Assembly (NCBI RefSeq): GCF_001434335.1
Contig: NZ_AZFM01000005.1
Span: forward strand, 31,330-95,329
DNA from: Lactobacillus kalixensis DSM 16043
GTDB lineage: Bacteria > Bacillota > Bacilli > Lactobacillales > Lactobacillaceae
DNA length: 64,000 nucleotides
Reading direction: 5' to 3'
Shown here: one piece after another, positions 23,350 to 32,229 of the stretch
Numbering within the stretch: position 1 is the stretch's first letter
Layout: each line of letters begins with the position of its first letter
Notes under the pieces: generated by a model
Seen by the model: the letters and a program-made list of their open reading frames with translations, nothing else
Told to the model about the DNA's origin: nothing
The model's database searches: none
Made by a program: the position numbers and the translations under genes

Positions 23350-25866
23350 CTACTTTTCAAAATTTTTTAGATAATCCGCCAAATACTCAATTGTTAAACT
23401 CTTTGGCTTCTTAATTAAATCAAGTGGACGGCCTTCAGCCACAATTTGTCCACCATTTTCACCACCTCGTGGTCCTAAATCCACAAGATAATCACAATTA
23501 CAAATCAGATTAAGATCATGCGTAATCGTAATCACTGTTGCGCCTTGATCTAGCAACTTTTGCATCACTTGAACTAGAACCTTCACATCAAGTGGGTGCA
23601 GGCCAATTGTCGGCTCGTCAAAAACAAACAAAGTATCATCTTGCTTATGGCTTAAATGTGTCACTAATTTCAAGCGCTGGGCTTCACCACCGGATAAAGT
23701 TGGTGTACTTTCACCCAAATGTAGATAATCTAGTCCAACCTCTTTCAGTAATTTCAATTCCTTTTCGATCTTATGCATATTTTTAAACACAGGTAGAGCT
23801 TCGTTAATGTCCAAGTTCAAAATATCCACAATTGAGTGACCATTCCACTTCACCTTTTGGATTTCTGGATTATACCGGTCACCGTGACAAGTTGGACACG
23901 TCTGCTCCATATCTGGCAAGAACTGAATATCTAGTGTCACAATCCCCGTCCCACCACAAGTAGGGCAAGCTCCTTGCTTATTATTGTAAGAAAAGTAGCT
24001 TGACGTATAGTGCTTTTCTTTGGCTAACGGCTGCTGAGCGAATAACTTACGCAAATTGTCCATAATCGTGGTGTAAGTTGCAACCGTTGAACGAGTACTT
24101 TTACCGATTGGCGAAGCATCAACACTTACAACGTTATGCACAGGTGAATCAAATTCTTTGATCTGTTTTGGTAACTTCTTTCCTTTTGCTTCATTTTGAA
24201 TTGCTGGCACCAATGAATCTAAGATCAAGCTTGTCTTTCCAGCTCCGGAAAAGCCCGTTACCGCAGTCATTTGATTGAGCGGAATACCCGCTTTTACATT
24301 GTGCAAGTTGAAATAATTATCCACCGAAAAAGTAATTTGTTGTGAATTTACTTTATCCGCAATTTTATGAGCAAACAGTTTAGCAGTGCCATTTAAGTAT
24401 GGGGCAATCAAAGAATCGGTTTTCTTACTAATTTCTTCAGGCGTACCTTGATCTAAAATTTGTCCACCAGCGTCTCCAGATCCTGGTCCAATTTCGATAA
24501 TTTCATCGGCTGCTTTAATGATATCCACATTATGATCCACAACTACTAAAGAATTACCCTGATCAACTAATTTGCGCAAGACTTTGATCAAGCCGTCCAC
24601 ATTAGCTGGATGAAGACCTATTGAAGGCTCATCTAAAACGTACAAAACGCCAGTGGTTTCGGTTCTTAAAGTTCTAGCTAATTGAATTCGTTGAAGCTCA
24701 CCTGTGGATAAGGTGTTCCCTGCCCGCTCCATAGTCAAATAATCAGGCCCAAGATCAAGTAATGGATCTAAGTTATTGCCAAATTCATTGATCAAAACCG
24801 AAGCCATTTTGTGCATATTTTTAGGTAGTTTAGTTAATGCTTCTTCAAAAAACTTAGGTAAGTTACCAAGTTGAATTTCTTGAACTTCCGCAATATTTTT
24901 ACCATTGACTAATTGCTTGAGTAGCTCAGGCTTAAGCCGTGTACCATGACAAACTGGACAAGTTGAGTAAGTAAAGAATTCCGCAATCCTCTTCTGTGCA
25001 CGTTCACTCTTACTGCTTTCTGCAGAGCGCAATACAGCCTGATGAGCATTTTCATATAACGCATTGAAATCATGAAAAACGCGACCGGTACCTGATAGAA
25101 AATCCATCTTATATTTCTTTTCTGGGCCATTTAACAGGAATTCTTTTTCCTTATCAGTTAAATCTTTATAAGGTACATCAATTCTTACTCCAGCATGTTG
25201 AGCAACACTTGGCATGAAATTACGACCTGGCAAGCTCCATGAAGCAATAGCCCCTTCTTCAACCGTTAAATTCTCATCAGCGATCAATTTATTTTCATCA
25301 AGTTGGCGCACCTTACCTGTGCCGCCACAATTTGTACAAGCTCCTCCCGAATTAAAAGCAAAATCTTCAGCACCCGGTACAGAGAACTTCACGCCGCAGA
25401 CTGGACAAACAATTTTCCCCATATCATCATCTGATCTACTCATTGCTTCTGCAATTTCAAGGCTAGGCTCTAAACGATGACCATTAGGGCACACTGGTGA
25501 CCCAAGGCGAGAGAAAATTAGGCGGACTAAGTTAAATGTTTCAGTAGTTGTACCAACAGTCGCTCTTTCGTTAGGGACACTTGGACGCTGGCGTAAAGCT
25601 AAAGCTGATGGAATATGTTTAACACTTGTTACATCTGCTTGTGAACCTTGTTTAATTCGCCGACGCATGTAAGTAGAAAGTGCATCAAGATATCGACGAG
25701 ACCCTTCTTCATAAAGAACTCCCATCGCCAAGGATGATTTTCCTGAGCCGGATAATCCTGAGATAGCCACAAATTTATGAAGTGGGATATTCACGTTGAT
25801 GTTCTTCAAGTTGTGCACCCGTGCACCTTCGATCTCAATTTGTACTGGTAAAGCCAATTCTTTCAC
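23350..25866 (-). CDS. UvrA-like ATPase (UvrA2-type paralogue)
   Basis: 838 aa, about 100 shorter than standard UvrA. It has two ABC modules: Walker A GLSGSGKSS near the N-terminus with signature LSTGELQRIQLAR, and a second Walker A GFSGAGKTS with LSGGEAQRLKL and VFDEPTIGLHPLD. Zinc-binding Cys pairs occur in CPVCG/CTNCGG, CPVCHG, and CPTCGG/CPTCHG. The length suggests loss of the UvrB-binding insertion, as in UvrA2 proteins linked to drug or DNA-damage tolerance in other bacteria. It is not beside uvrB. A housekeeping uvrA is probably elsewhere. Confidence 0.88.
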   Translation of the reverse strand: MKELALPVQIEIEGARVHNLKNINVNIPLHKFVAISGLSGSGKSSLAMGVLYEEGSRRYLDALSTYMRRRIKQGSQADVTSVKHIPSALALRQRPSVPNERATVGTTTETFNLVRLIFSRLGSPVCPNGHRLEPSLEIAEAMSRSDDDMGKIVCPVCGVKFSVPGAEDFAFNSGGACTNCGGTGKVRQLDENKLIADENLTVEEGAIASWSLPGRNFMPSVAQHAGVRIDVPYKDLTDKEKEFLLNGPEKKYKMDFLSGTGRVFHDFNALYENAHQAVLRSAESSKSERAQKRIAEFFTYSTCPVCHGTRLKPELLKQLVNGKNIAEVQEIQLGNLPKFFEEALTKLPKNMHKMASVLINEFGNNLDPLLDLGPDYLTMERAGNTLSTGELQRIQLARTLRTETTGVLYVLDEPSIGLHPANVDGLIKVLRKLVDQGNSLVVVDHNVDIIKAADEIIEIGPGSGDAGGQILDQGTPEEISKKTDSLIAPYLNGTAKLFAHKIADKVNSQQITFSVDNYFNLHNVKAGIPLNQMTAVTGFSGAGKTSLILDSLVPAIQNEAKGKKLPKQIKEFDSPVHNVVSVDASPIGKSTRSTVATYTTIMDNLRKLFAQQPLAKEKHYTSSYFSYNNKQGACPTCGGTGIVTLDIQFLPDMEQTCPTCHGDRYNPEIQKVKWNGHSIVDILNLDINEALPVFKNMHKIEKELKLLKEVGLDYLHLGESTPTLSGGEAQRLKLVTHLSHKQDDTLFVFDEPTIGLHPLDVKVLVQVMQKLLDQGATVITITHDLNLICNCDYLVDLGPRGGENGGQIVAEGRPLDLIKKPKSLTIEYLADYLKNFEK

Positions 25867-25920
25867 TCTTTTCTAAATACTCATGTTCTAAATTCTTAAT
25901 AATAGTGCTAGTTTAATATC

Positions 25921-25952
25921 AAAAAAACGCATCTGATAACCAACAAATACGT
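25921..25952 (-). terminator. Terminator of murE-racD
   Basis: Nine-bp stem ACGCATCTG / CAAATACGT, with two G-U pairs on the minus strand (25927-25952), and a T run. Confidence 0.75.
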
Positions 25953-25961
25953 CTTCATTTT

Positions 25962-26708
25962 TTAATACATATATTTCTGACATGCGTCCTTAGGATCCAT
26001 CCCATTACGAATCTTTAATGCCAATTCAATTGACACATCCGCAATAATTGATTGTGGGTCAATCACGTTATAAGGATGATCCGGTGCCTTTTCTTGTGCC
26101 AAAGACAATTCAGTACATCCTAGCAAAATCACGTTGCAGCCATATTTATCATGCATAGTCTTCAAAATCTTGTGGTAGAGGTCATGATCGACTACACCTT
26201 TTTCCTTAATATCCGAATAGATCAATTCATTAACCATCGGCTGAATTTCCGGGCCACCAAGTTCAACTTTGCGGCCAACCTTCTCAATTTCATCTACATA
26301 CAAATGATCATAAATTGACCCCTCAGTTGCAATCAAACCGATTTTTTCTTCATTAGGAAAATTATCAACAAAGTTATGCACTGCAATCCGCATCATGTGC
26401 AGAAATGGCTTGTCAGTTAGTGCTGCTAAATCATCATAGAAATAGTGCGCTGTATTACATGGCATTACCAAAAAGTCGGTTCCAAGTTTATCTTGACCTT
26501 CAACATCGTCTTTTAAATCGTAAAAGAAGTTAGGCTTAGTATGGTCCTTAATATAAGCTGTTCGATCAGGAACCTGAGCATCGTTTACCAAAATATAATT
26601 CAAATAATCTTGATCACGCGCAATCTTTACTCGGTGGTTAATCAAGCGGACATAACTTTCAGTCGCAATCGTTCCCATCCCACCGATAATACTAAAGAAG
26701 TGCTTCAT
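25962..26708 (-). CDS. racD: Aspartate/glutamate racemase family protein
   Basis: PLP-independent racemase, 248 aa. The two catalytic Cys are in MPCNTAH and LLGCTELSL; IIGGMGTIATE at the N-terminus is the family signature. D-aspartate is the likely product, because the gene follows murE and lactobacilli place D-Asp in the peptidoglycan cross-bridge. SD AAGGGTG lies 7 nt before ATG 26708. The gap to murE is 12 nt, so the two are co-transcribed. Confidence 0.9.
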   Translation of the reverse strand: MKHFFSIIGGMGTIATESYVRLINHRVKIARDQDYLNYILVNDAQVPDRTAYIKDHTKPNFFYDLKDDVEGQDKLGTDFLVMPCNTAHYFYDDLAALTDKPFLHMMRIAVHNFVDNFPNEEKIGLIATEGSIYDHLYVDEIEKVGRKVELGGPEIQPMVNELIYSDIKEKGVVDHDLYHKILKTMHDKYGCNVILLGCTELSLAQEKAPDHPYNVIDPQSIIADVSIELALKIRNGMDPKDACQKYMY

Positions 26709-26720
26709 TTAATTTCACCC

Positions 26721-28292
26721 TTAAGCTCTAAAATGCTTCTTGTCGCCTTCTAATTCGTTAATTACACGTTGTGCGACAACAATATCAGAAGGATATGGTG
26801 TATTAATTCCGCGAATCTTTTGGAAGGCATCAGCGCCCTTACCGCAGATTAAAACAACATCGTCCTTACCAGCCATTTCAATAGCATCATGAATAGCCTT
26901 TTCACGGTCTAATTCGATTGTTACATCACACTTAGAATGATCAATGCCACTGTCAATTTCTTCAGCGATTGATTGTGGATCTTCAAATCCTGGATCATCA
27001 GTAGTCAAGAAGGCCTTATCAGCGTAAGCAGACAAACTTTCACTAAATCCTGGGCGGCGGGATACACCCTTATCTCCAGGTGCTCCAACAACCACGATAA
27101 TCTTAGGATTATTGAAGTTATTTTGCATAAATCTCATCAAAGCCATCATTGAAGCCTTGTTATGAGCGTAGTCAACAACAACCATGCCGTGGTTTTCAGT
27201 CATTTCAGTTTGCATTCTACCCGGAATAGTAACATGACGAATGCCCTTAGCAGCTTGATCATGGTTTTCACCAGCAAGACCAGCACCAATAATTGCAGCA
27301 GTACCGTTGGATTCGTTGAAATCACCAATCATTTGCAAAGTATAGTCACCGTTAATTGGTAACTGCTTTGCCTTGTCGCTGGCACAGAAGAGCTTAAACT
27401 TAGTTTCTCTCATATCTGTTTCTTGAGAAGCGTATCTAAAATCAATCGGCACATCCAAGTCCGGATTTTCAAATTCTTCACTAGCAAACAAGTAAATGCT
27501 GTCTGGGTTAGTAGTTGTAGTTGCAGCAGCATAAACTTCATTAAAGTGCTTAGTTTCAGCGTTAATAATACACTTACGTGAGTTAACTAACAGTTGCAAC
27601 TTGCAGTGTAAATAATCAGCGAAGTTAGGGTGTTCGTTAAGACCAATGTGATCTGGACTAATATTTAAGAAGAAGCCCAAATCATAAGTTAAGCCGAAGA
27701 CACGGTTCTTCTTGTAAGCTTGGCTAGATACTTCCATTACCAAGTGAGTCATTCCGTTATCGACTGCAGTACGCATATCACGGAACAAGTCTAAACTTTC
27801 TGGAGTGGTCAAGCTTGACTTGAAACTATCCTCAGGCTTAGGGCCAACAATATCGTTCACACTTGAAATAAGTGCAGTGCGCCCACCATTAATTTGATCA
27901 AGCATTCCCTTTAAGAAGTATGCAGAAGTTGTCTTACCCTTAGTACCAGTGAAGGCAACAACAAACAAATCATCTTGTGGGAAGCGGAAGAAAGCAGCTG
28001 ACAAAAGTGCCATTGCTTTTGAAACATCGCGAACAATTAAGGCGTGCATCCCTTTTCCTTCAGGATAAGGTTGTTCAGCAACATAACAAATAGCCCCATT
28101 GTTCTTAGCCATTGATAAATAAGTTGGTCTAAAGCCAGCACCTTTGCAGAAGAATAAGGTATTGGTTTGAATGTCGCGAGAATCATAAGATACATATTCC
28201 ATCTTAGTTGCGACAGCATCTTGAACTGCACTTGACTTAAGCAAATGGTGTTCTTTTAAAATTAAAATACAGGTATTTAGAGAAATACTCAT
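26721..28292 (-). CDS. murE: UDP-MurNAc-tripeptide synthetase, L-lysine-adding type
   Basis: Cytoplasmic Mur ligase adding the third residue of the peptidoglycan stem peptide. The 523 aa show the ATP loop FTGTKGKTT, central SPDHIGLNEHPNF and the C-terminal VVGAPGDKG. The diagnostic substrate loop reads TTDDPGFEDP instead of the DNPR of diaminopimelate-adding enzymes, which supports L-lysine. SD GAGGAG precedes ATG 28292. Read with racD, this predicts Lys-D-Asp type peptidoglycan. Confidence 0.93.
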   Translation of the reverse strand: MSISLNTCILILKEHHLLKSSAVQDAVATKMEYVSYDSRDIQTNTLFFCKGAGFRPTYLSMAKNNGAICYVAEQPYPEGKGMHALIVRDVSKAMALLSAAFFRFPQDDLFVVAFTGTKGKTTSAYFLKGMLDQINGGRTALISSVNDIVGPKPEDSFKSSLTTPESLDLFRDMRTAVDNGMTHLVMEVSSQAYKKNRVFGLTYDLGFFLNISPDHIGLNEHPNFADYLHCKLQLLVNSRKCIINAETKHFNEVYAAATTTTNPDSIYLFASEEFENPDLDVPIDFRYASQETDMRETKFKLFCASDKAKQLPINGDYTLQMIGDFNESNGTAAIIGAGLAGENHDQAAKGIRHVTIPGRMQTEMTENHGMVVVDYAHNKASMMALMRFMQNNFNNPKIIVVVGAPGDKGVSRRPGFSESLSAYADKAFLTTDDPGFEDPQSIAEEIDSGIDHSKCDVTIELDREKAIHDAIEMAGKDDVVLICGKGADAFQKIRGINTPYPSDIVVAQRVINELEGDKKHFRA

Positions 28293-28344
28293 GTTTCATA
28301 TCTCCTCGAATAGATTACTGTTTCAATATAAAATTATAGCACAG

Positions 28345-29499
28345 CTACTGCTTGCTTTTTGCTTTCTCTGGATCGAGTGGCAGACGAATGATAAAACTTG
28401 TCCAATTATCATCAGATTTGCATTCAATCGTACCTTTGTGTAAATCAACAACGCCTTTAATAATCGACAAACCTAATCCTGTTCCTCCAGTTTTGGTATT
28501 GCGGGAAGTTTCAACACGGTAAAAACGCTCAAAAATTTTATTTAATGCATCTTCAGGAATTCGCGCACCATTATTTTCAACCCGTAATTCAACTTCTTGC
28601 TTATTAATCAAGTTAGCTACCAATTTAATCTTAGTTGCACCCGTTCCATATTTAAACGCATTATTAATTAAATTGTTATACACTCTTACCAACTTTTCAG
28701 CATCGGCTTTAATTGTCAAATTTTTCGGTCTAGCAGCAATCTCAAAGCTAATTCCTTTTTTCTCAGCTTCTAGTTCAAATCCTGCTTCAACTTGTTCAAG
28801 CATTGAATAAATATGTAATGGTGCCAAATTAAGTTTCGTACTATTTGACTTTAAAGTCGTATATTCTAGCAAATCATTGGCTAGTGACTTCATTTGTTCA
28901 GCTTTAGTATACGCAATGTCGATATATTTTTTCTGGTCTTCAGGCGCAACATTACCCGTCTTAAGTAGCCCCAAATAGCCGATAATTGACGTTAATGGCG
29001 TTCTAATATCATGAGAAACATTGGTGATTAACTCATCCTTAGACTTTTCAATAGCACGTTCTTCATTAATTGAATTAACTGTACTATCAACCAAAGAATT
29101 AATAGAATCAATCACGCGCTGTAAATCAGTTCTAACTGCAAATGAAATGCGGTGATCAAAATGGCCATCTGCAATATAATGCAATTCAGAAATTACATGT
29201 CGTAGCTGCATTTGGTGATAACGTCTAATTAAGCGCCAATAAAGAACGAGTAAGTCACCAATACCCATAAGAATAATAAAAATTCGCTGCCAGGACCACA
29301 CGTGGTAATTGCCAGCGAAAGTCATTGTTCTTTTCAAAAAATAAATTCCATTAACTAAAGTTTCGTCTTGCAAAATAGCAAGGTGAATCAGGATAATAAT
29401 CGACAAATTAAGAAGCAGTAATAAAACTATGGTGACAACAGCTTCTGCAAATAGCTCGCTTTTTTCAGCACCAGTTAGTTTAACGCGTTCTTTTTTCAT
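28345..29499 (-). CDS. Sensor histidine kinase
   Basis: Membrane sensor kinase, 384 aa. Two transmembrane helices (about residues 17-42 and 70-88) flank a short extracellular loop of about 30 residues. A HAMP-like segment follows, then the H-box NVSHDIRTPLTS, N-box NNLINNAFKYG, and G-box GTGLGLSI. The small sensor loop is typical of kinases that detect envelope stress or work with a membrane partner. It starts 3 nt after the response-regulator gene. The regulator-kinase pair lies directly downstream of a multidrug-type ABC exporter, but in a separate transcript. The stimulus is unknown. Confidence 0.93.
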   Translation of the reverse strand: MKKERVKLTGAEKSELFAEAVVTIVLLLLLNLSIIILIHLAILQDETLVNGIYFLKRTMTFAGNYHVWSWQRIFIILMGIGDLLVLYWRLIRRYHQMQLRHVISELHYIADGHFDHRISFAVRTDLQRVIDSINSLVDSTVNSINEERAIEKSKDELITNVSHDIRTPLTSIIGYLGLLKTGNVAPEDQKKYIDIAYTKAEQMKSLANDLLEYTTLKSNSTKLNLAPLHIYSMLEQVEAGFELEAEKKGISFEIAARPKNLTIKADAEKLVRVYNNLINNAFKYGTGATKIKLVANLINKQEVELRVENNGARIPEDALNKIFERFYRVETSRNTKTGGTGLGLSIIKGVVDLHKGTIECKSDDNWTSFIIRLPLDPEKAKSKQ

Positions 29500-29502
29500 C
29501 CA

Positions 29503-30195
29503 TTATGCCTCAACTTTATATCCTACTCCCCAAACTGTTTGAATAACATCTTCACCGCCAGTAGCTGTTTGAATCTTGTCACGAAGGTGAGAAACGTGAA
29601 CCATAACAGTTTTAGCTGAAACAATTGATTCTTGTTGCCAAACACGCTCAAAGATTTCATCAGCTGAAAAGACACGGTTAGGATGGCTTGCTAAAAGATA
29701 AAGGATTCCAAATTCAAGTGCAGTCAACTGAATAGTTTTACCATCAATTGTCTTAACTTCATGTGAATCACGATTAATAACTAACGGACCAACTTCTAAG
29801 ACATCTGGTTCATCATCCTTAACTTGCTTTTGACTTCTTCTGAGTAAGCTTCTAACTCTGGCCATCACTTCAAGTGGATTAAATGGTTTTGATACATAGT
29901 CATCCGCACCAGTGATTAAGCCTTGAATCTTATCCATGTCACCAGTCTTAGCAGAAACAATGATAATTGGAATATCTGAATCTTTTCTAACTTCCTTGAT
30001 TACGTCGATCCCCGACATATTTGGCATCATGACATCTAAGATCATCAATGCAATATCAGGAGTAGTGGTTAATTTAGTAATTGCTTCTTTACCGCTATAA
30101 GCAGTGACTGGCTCATAGCCTTCGTTTTTTAAATAAATGCTCAATAATTCTACGATTTCTTTGTCATCATCAACAACTAAGATTTTTGTGGGCAT
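29503..30195 (-). CDS. OmpR-family response regulator
   Basis: 230 aa. The receiver domain (about 1-118) has acidic pocket VVDDDKE, phospho-Asp in MILDVMMPNMSG, and switch residues in IIIVSAKT and YVSKPF. The C-terminal winged-helix domain has QLTALEFGILYLLA and VHVSHLRDKI. SD AAGGGAG precedes ATG 30195. It is translated just before its kinase. VanR/CroR-like regulators are the nearest comparison I can offer; targets are unknown. Confidence 0.94.
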   Translation of the reverse strand: MPTKILVVDDDKEIVELLSIYLKNEGYEPVTAYSGKEAITKLTTTPDIALMILDVMMPNMSGIDVIKEVRKDSDIPIIIVSAKTGDMDKIQGLITGADDYVSKPFNPLEVMARVRSLLRRSQKQVKDDEPDVLEVGPLVINRDSHEVKTIDGKTIQLTALEFGILYLLASHPNRVFSADEIFERVWQQESIVSAKTVMVHVSHLRDKIQTATGGEDVIQTVWGVGYKVEA

Positions 30196-30324
30196 ATTGA
30201 TGTCTCCCTTATATAAATTCTTTTAAATTTAAGTACTTTATCTTCACAATATATATTTTACCAATTATTCGCAAGCCTCCAGCAGTTAAGCCCCTATTTT
30301 TTTAAAAAAATAAGACAATCGCAC

Positions 30325-30351
30325 AAAAAAACAGATATCTTGCGATATCTG
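30325..30351 (-). terminator. Terminator of the ABC exporter pair
   Basis: CAGATATC / GATATCTG stem (30332-30351), 4-nt loop, T run on the minus strand. Confidence 0.88.
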
Positions 30352-30359
30352 CTGCAATA

Positions 30360-32222
30360 TTATTGAATTTCTTTTTTACCAGTATAAAGTTCGTAGTAGT
30401 AACCTTTTTGCTTAAGAAGTGATTCATGATTACCACTTTCGATAATATTACCGTGATCAAGAACCAAAATAAGGTCTGAATTAACAATTGTGGATAATCT
30501 GTGGGCAATAACAAAACTTGTTCTACCTGCTAATAAGTTATCCATCCCCGCTTGAACCATCTTTTCAGTGCGAGTATCAATACTTGAAGTTGCTTCATCC
30601 AAAATCATTACTGGTTCATCTGCAATCATGGCACGCGCAATGCTGAGCAACTGCATTTGACCTTGTGAAAGATCACCGCCATCACCATCGATCACCGTTT
30701 CATAACCATGATCAAGTTCATGAATGAACTCATCAGCGTGGGATAATTTAGCTGCTTGGTAGACATCGTCGTCACTAGCATCAGGATTTCCGAAGCGGAT
30801 GTTTTCCATAATGGTGCCAGAGAACAAGTGCGTTTCTTGTAAGACGATGGACAAGCTCTGTCTTAAATCGTCCTTCTTAATATTCTTGATTGAAATTCCA
30901 TCATAAGTAATCGTTCCAGAGTCAATTTCATAGAAGCGATTCAACATGTTAGAAATCGTGGTCTTACCTGCACCAGTTTCACCAACTAAGGCAACTTTCA
31001 TACCAGGTTTGGCATTAATTGAAATGTCGTGCAAAATTTGTTTACCAGGAACATAAGAGAAGTTAACATGATCAAAAATTATGTGTCCGCGAACAGGAAC
31101 CTTCTTAATCTGACCATTTTCAGAAACATTCCAGTTCCAAGCACCCTTAACATTTTCACTCTTAGAAATTGTAACTGTACCTTTGTCTTCTTCAACTGGT
31201 TGGTCTTCCAATTGGAAAATTCGATTAGCACCAGCTAAAGCCATTACGATTGAATTTAATTGTTGTGAAATCTGCGCAATTGGCATACTAAACATTCTTG
31301 ACAACTGCAAGAAGGAAGCAATCGCACCTAAAGTAATCGGTGCCCAACCGTTAATAGCTGCAGCCCCTCCAATGAAAGCAATCAAAACATATAGCAAATT
31401 ACCAATATTACCCATAATCGGGAATAATACCGTAGCATAGATGTTCGCACGACCAGAAGCAATACGTAATTCTTCGTTGTAAGTATCAAAGTCTTTTTTA
31501 ACCTCAGGTTCATGTGAGAAAACCTTGATAACTTTCAAACCATTAAGCATTTCTTCGTTGTAACCGTTGATTTGCCCCAGTTTCTTCTGTTGGATGGAGA
31601 AGTAGCGACCACTTCGTTTGGTCAAGAAGCGAACAATTCCAATTGACAAAGCAAAGACTATAAGTGAGAAGATTGTCAATTGCCAGCTTAAAATAAACAT
31701 CGCGCTGATAACAAAAATCAACGTCAAAATTGAGTTAGTAAACTGCGGAATTGACTGTGAAATCATCTGCATCAAGGTATCAATATCGTTAGTATAACGA
31801 GACATGATATCGCCATAATCATTTTGGTCAAAATAAGAAATCGGTAACTTTTCCATGTGAGTAAACATTTCGTTACGAACACGGAACTGAACTTTTTGAC
31901 CTAAAACCCCCATTAACATGTTAAAGAGGTAGTTAGAAACAAAACCAATTGCATAAATACCAAACATAACGATAATCGCTTGAAGAAGTGGACCATAATT
32001 TGGTGCTTGGCCTTTTTGCACTTGCTTAAGCAAAGGTTCAATGTAATTATTGATCAATTGCTCAATAAACATTGTCCCAATAACGTTGGACAAAGCGGCA
32101 AGGATGATCGTGATTGTTGAGATAATGAACATCCATGGACTAGTTGTCAGGATTAATTTGAGCAAGCGATTCAGAGTCTTCAATTGATTACCTGATTTTT
32201 GTTTTGCTGTATTCAAAATCAC
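30360..32222 (-). CDS. Heterodimeric ABC exporter subunit (canonical Walker B)
   Basis: 620-aa half-transporter of the LmrD/PatB type. A six-helix exporter domain (about 25-330) is followed by an ATPase domain with Walker A GETGAGKTT, Walker B MILDEATSS and H-loop VIAHRLSTI intact. Its signature is LSQGQMQLL rather than LSGGQ. This complements the partner gene upstream, giving one active and one degenerate ATP site. It starts 7 nt after the partner stop. A drug or lipid substrate is likely but not shown. Confidence 0.9.
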   Translation of the reverse strand: MILNTAKQKSGNQLKTLNRLLKLILTTSPWMFIISTITIILAALSNVIGTMFIEQLINNYIEPLLKQVQKGQAPNYGPLLQAIIVMFGIYAIGFVSNYLFNMLMGVLGQKVQFRVRNEMFTHMEKLPISYFDQNDYGDIMSRYTNDIDTLMQMISQSIPQFTNSILTLIFVISAMFILSWQLTIFSLIVFALSIGIVRFLTKRSGRYFSIQQKKLGQINGYNEEMLNGLKVIKVFSHEPEVKKDFDTYNEELRIASGRANIYATVLFPIMGNIGNLLYVLIAFIGGAAAINGWAPITLGAIASFLQLSRMFSMPIAQISQQLNSIVMALAGANRIFQLEDQPVEEDKGTVTISKSENVKGAWNWNVSENGQIKKVPVRGHIIFDHVNFSYVPGKQILHDISINAKPGMKVALVGETGAGKTTISNMLNRFYEIDSGTITYDGISIKNIKKDDLRQSLSIVLQETHLFSGTIMENIRFGNPDASDDDVYQAAKLSHADEFIHELDHGYETVIDGDGGDLSQGQMQLLSIARAMIADEPVMILDEATSSIDTRTEKMVQAGMDNLLAGRTSFVIAHRLSTIVNSDLILVLDHGNIIESGNHESLLKQKGYYYELYTGKKEIQ

Positions 32223-32229
32223 TCACCCC

